64,000 nucleotides of DNA from the NCBI RefSeq assembly GCF_000272045.2, contig NZ_AJYZ02000019.1:1486446-1550445 (forward strand), read 5' to 3'. The notes beneath the pieces were generated by a model. That model was not told where the DNA came from and made no database searches. It saw only the letters and a program-made list of their open reading frames with translations. The stretch's first letter is position 1. The number at the start of each line of letters is the position of its first letter. The position numbers and the translations under genes are program-made. This DNA is from Vibrio crassostreae 9ZC13 (lineage in GTDB: Bacteria; Pseudomonadota; Gammaproteobacteria; Enterobacterales; Vibrionaceae). Of this stretch, positions 63,995-64,000 are shown one piece after another.

Positions 63995-64000
63995 CCCCGC

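Noticed and set aside
63991..64000. Start of a further gene at the right edge (ATGA overlap)
   Set aside because: Only ten bases are present, too few to call a gene, though the overlap is suggestive of one.

Overview
The window reads as chromosomal DNA of a marine Vibrio, probably near the Splendidus clade. This rests on gene content and on the style of the proteins: PutA/PutP with an AraC-type neighbour, a betIBA-cho operon, TAXI-TRAP transport, secreted M4 and M28 peptidases with pre-peptidase C-terminal domains, and EptA. Species assignment is inference. I see no rRNA, tRNA, CRISPR array, insertion sequence, phage or integron. It looks like metabolic and accessory chromosome with short intergenic gaps and many rho-independent terminators.

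Layout. 1-5 kb: 3' end of pdxH, a PAS-LuxR regulator, and two related coiled-coil/PEGA envelope proteins, one carrying an FGE-sulfatase module, separated by an 18-bp tandem repeat. 5-13.2 kb: proline catabolism (AraC regulator, PutA, a free-standing PutA-like ALDH domain, PutP), two very small proteins and an Lrp-type regulator. 13.2-25.6 kb: DUF445 protein, ABC exporter, citrulline hydrolase CtlX, small hydrolase, AraC and GNAT proteins, a ZntB-MscS pair, EptA, a small beta-barrel protein and an isochorismatase-like hydrolase.

25.6-36.1 kb is the most distinctive block: an RpiR regulator and a PLP amino-acid deaminase on the minus strand, divergent from a D-aminoacylase-like deacetylase, RidA, a sodium:solute symporter, KDG kinase, KDPG aldolase and an exported GH20 hexosaminidase. 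Together they form a coherent route for C1-oxidised chitin sugars. N-acetylglucosaminic acid is released, imported, deacetylated, deaminated to 2-keto-3-deoxygluconate, phosphorylated and cleaved. This matches the chitin oxidative utilization pathway reported for marine Gammaproteobacteria. A 19-bp palindrome in the divergent promoter is a candidate operator.

36.1-44.8 kb: a DctB/DctD-like two-component system next to a TAXI-TRAP transporter and L-2-hydroxyglutarate oxidase. A sigma-54 promoter and three palindromic upstream sites tie the regulator to the transporter operon. 44.8-53.4 kb: two secreted peptidases, a small lipoprotein, an RstAB-like two-component system and an unusual lipoprotein. 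53.7-61 kb: choline uptake and oxidation to glycine betaine (betI-betB-betA-choX-choW-choV). 61-64 kb: a MarR regulator, a coniferyl-aldehyde-dehydrogenase-like ALDH behind a NemR-like box, and a small membrane protein.

Sequence-level observations that gene calling would miss include a 74-bp element shared by the promoters of the beta-barrel gene (24.9 kb) and the small lipoprotein gene (49.9 kb, inside the 3' end of the kinase gene), and a 56-residue gene at 12.2 kb.
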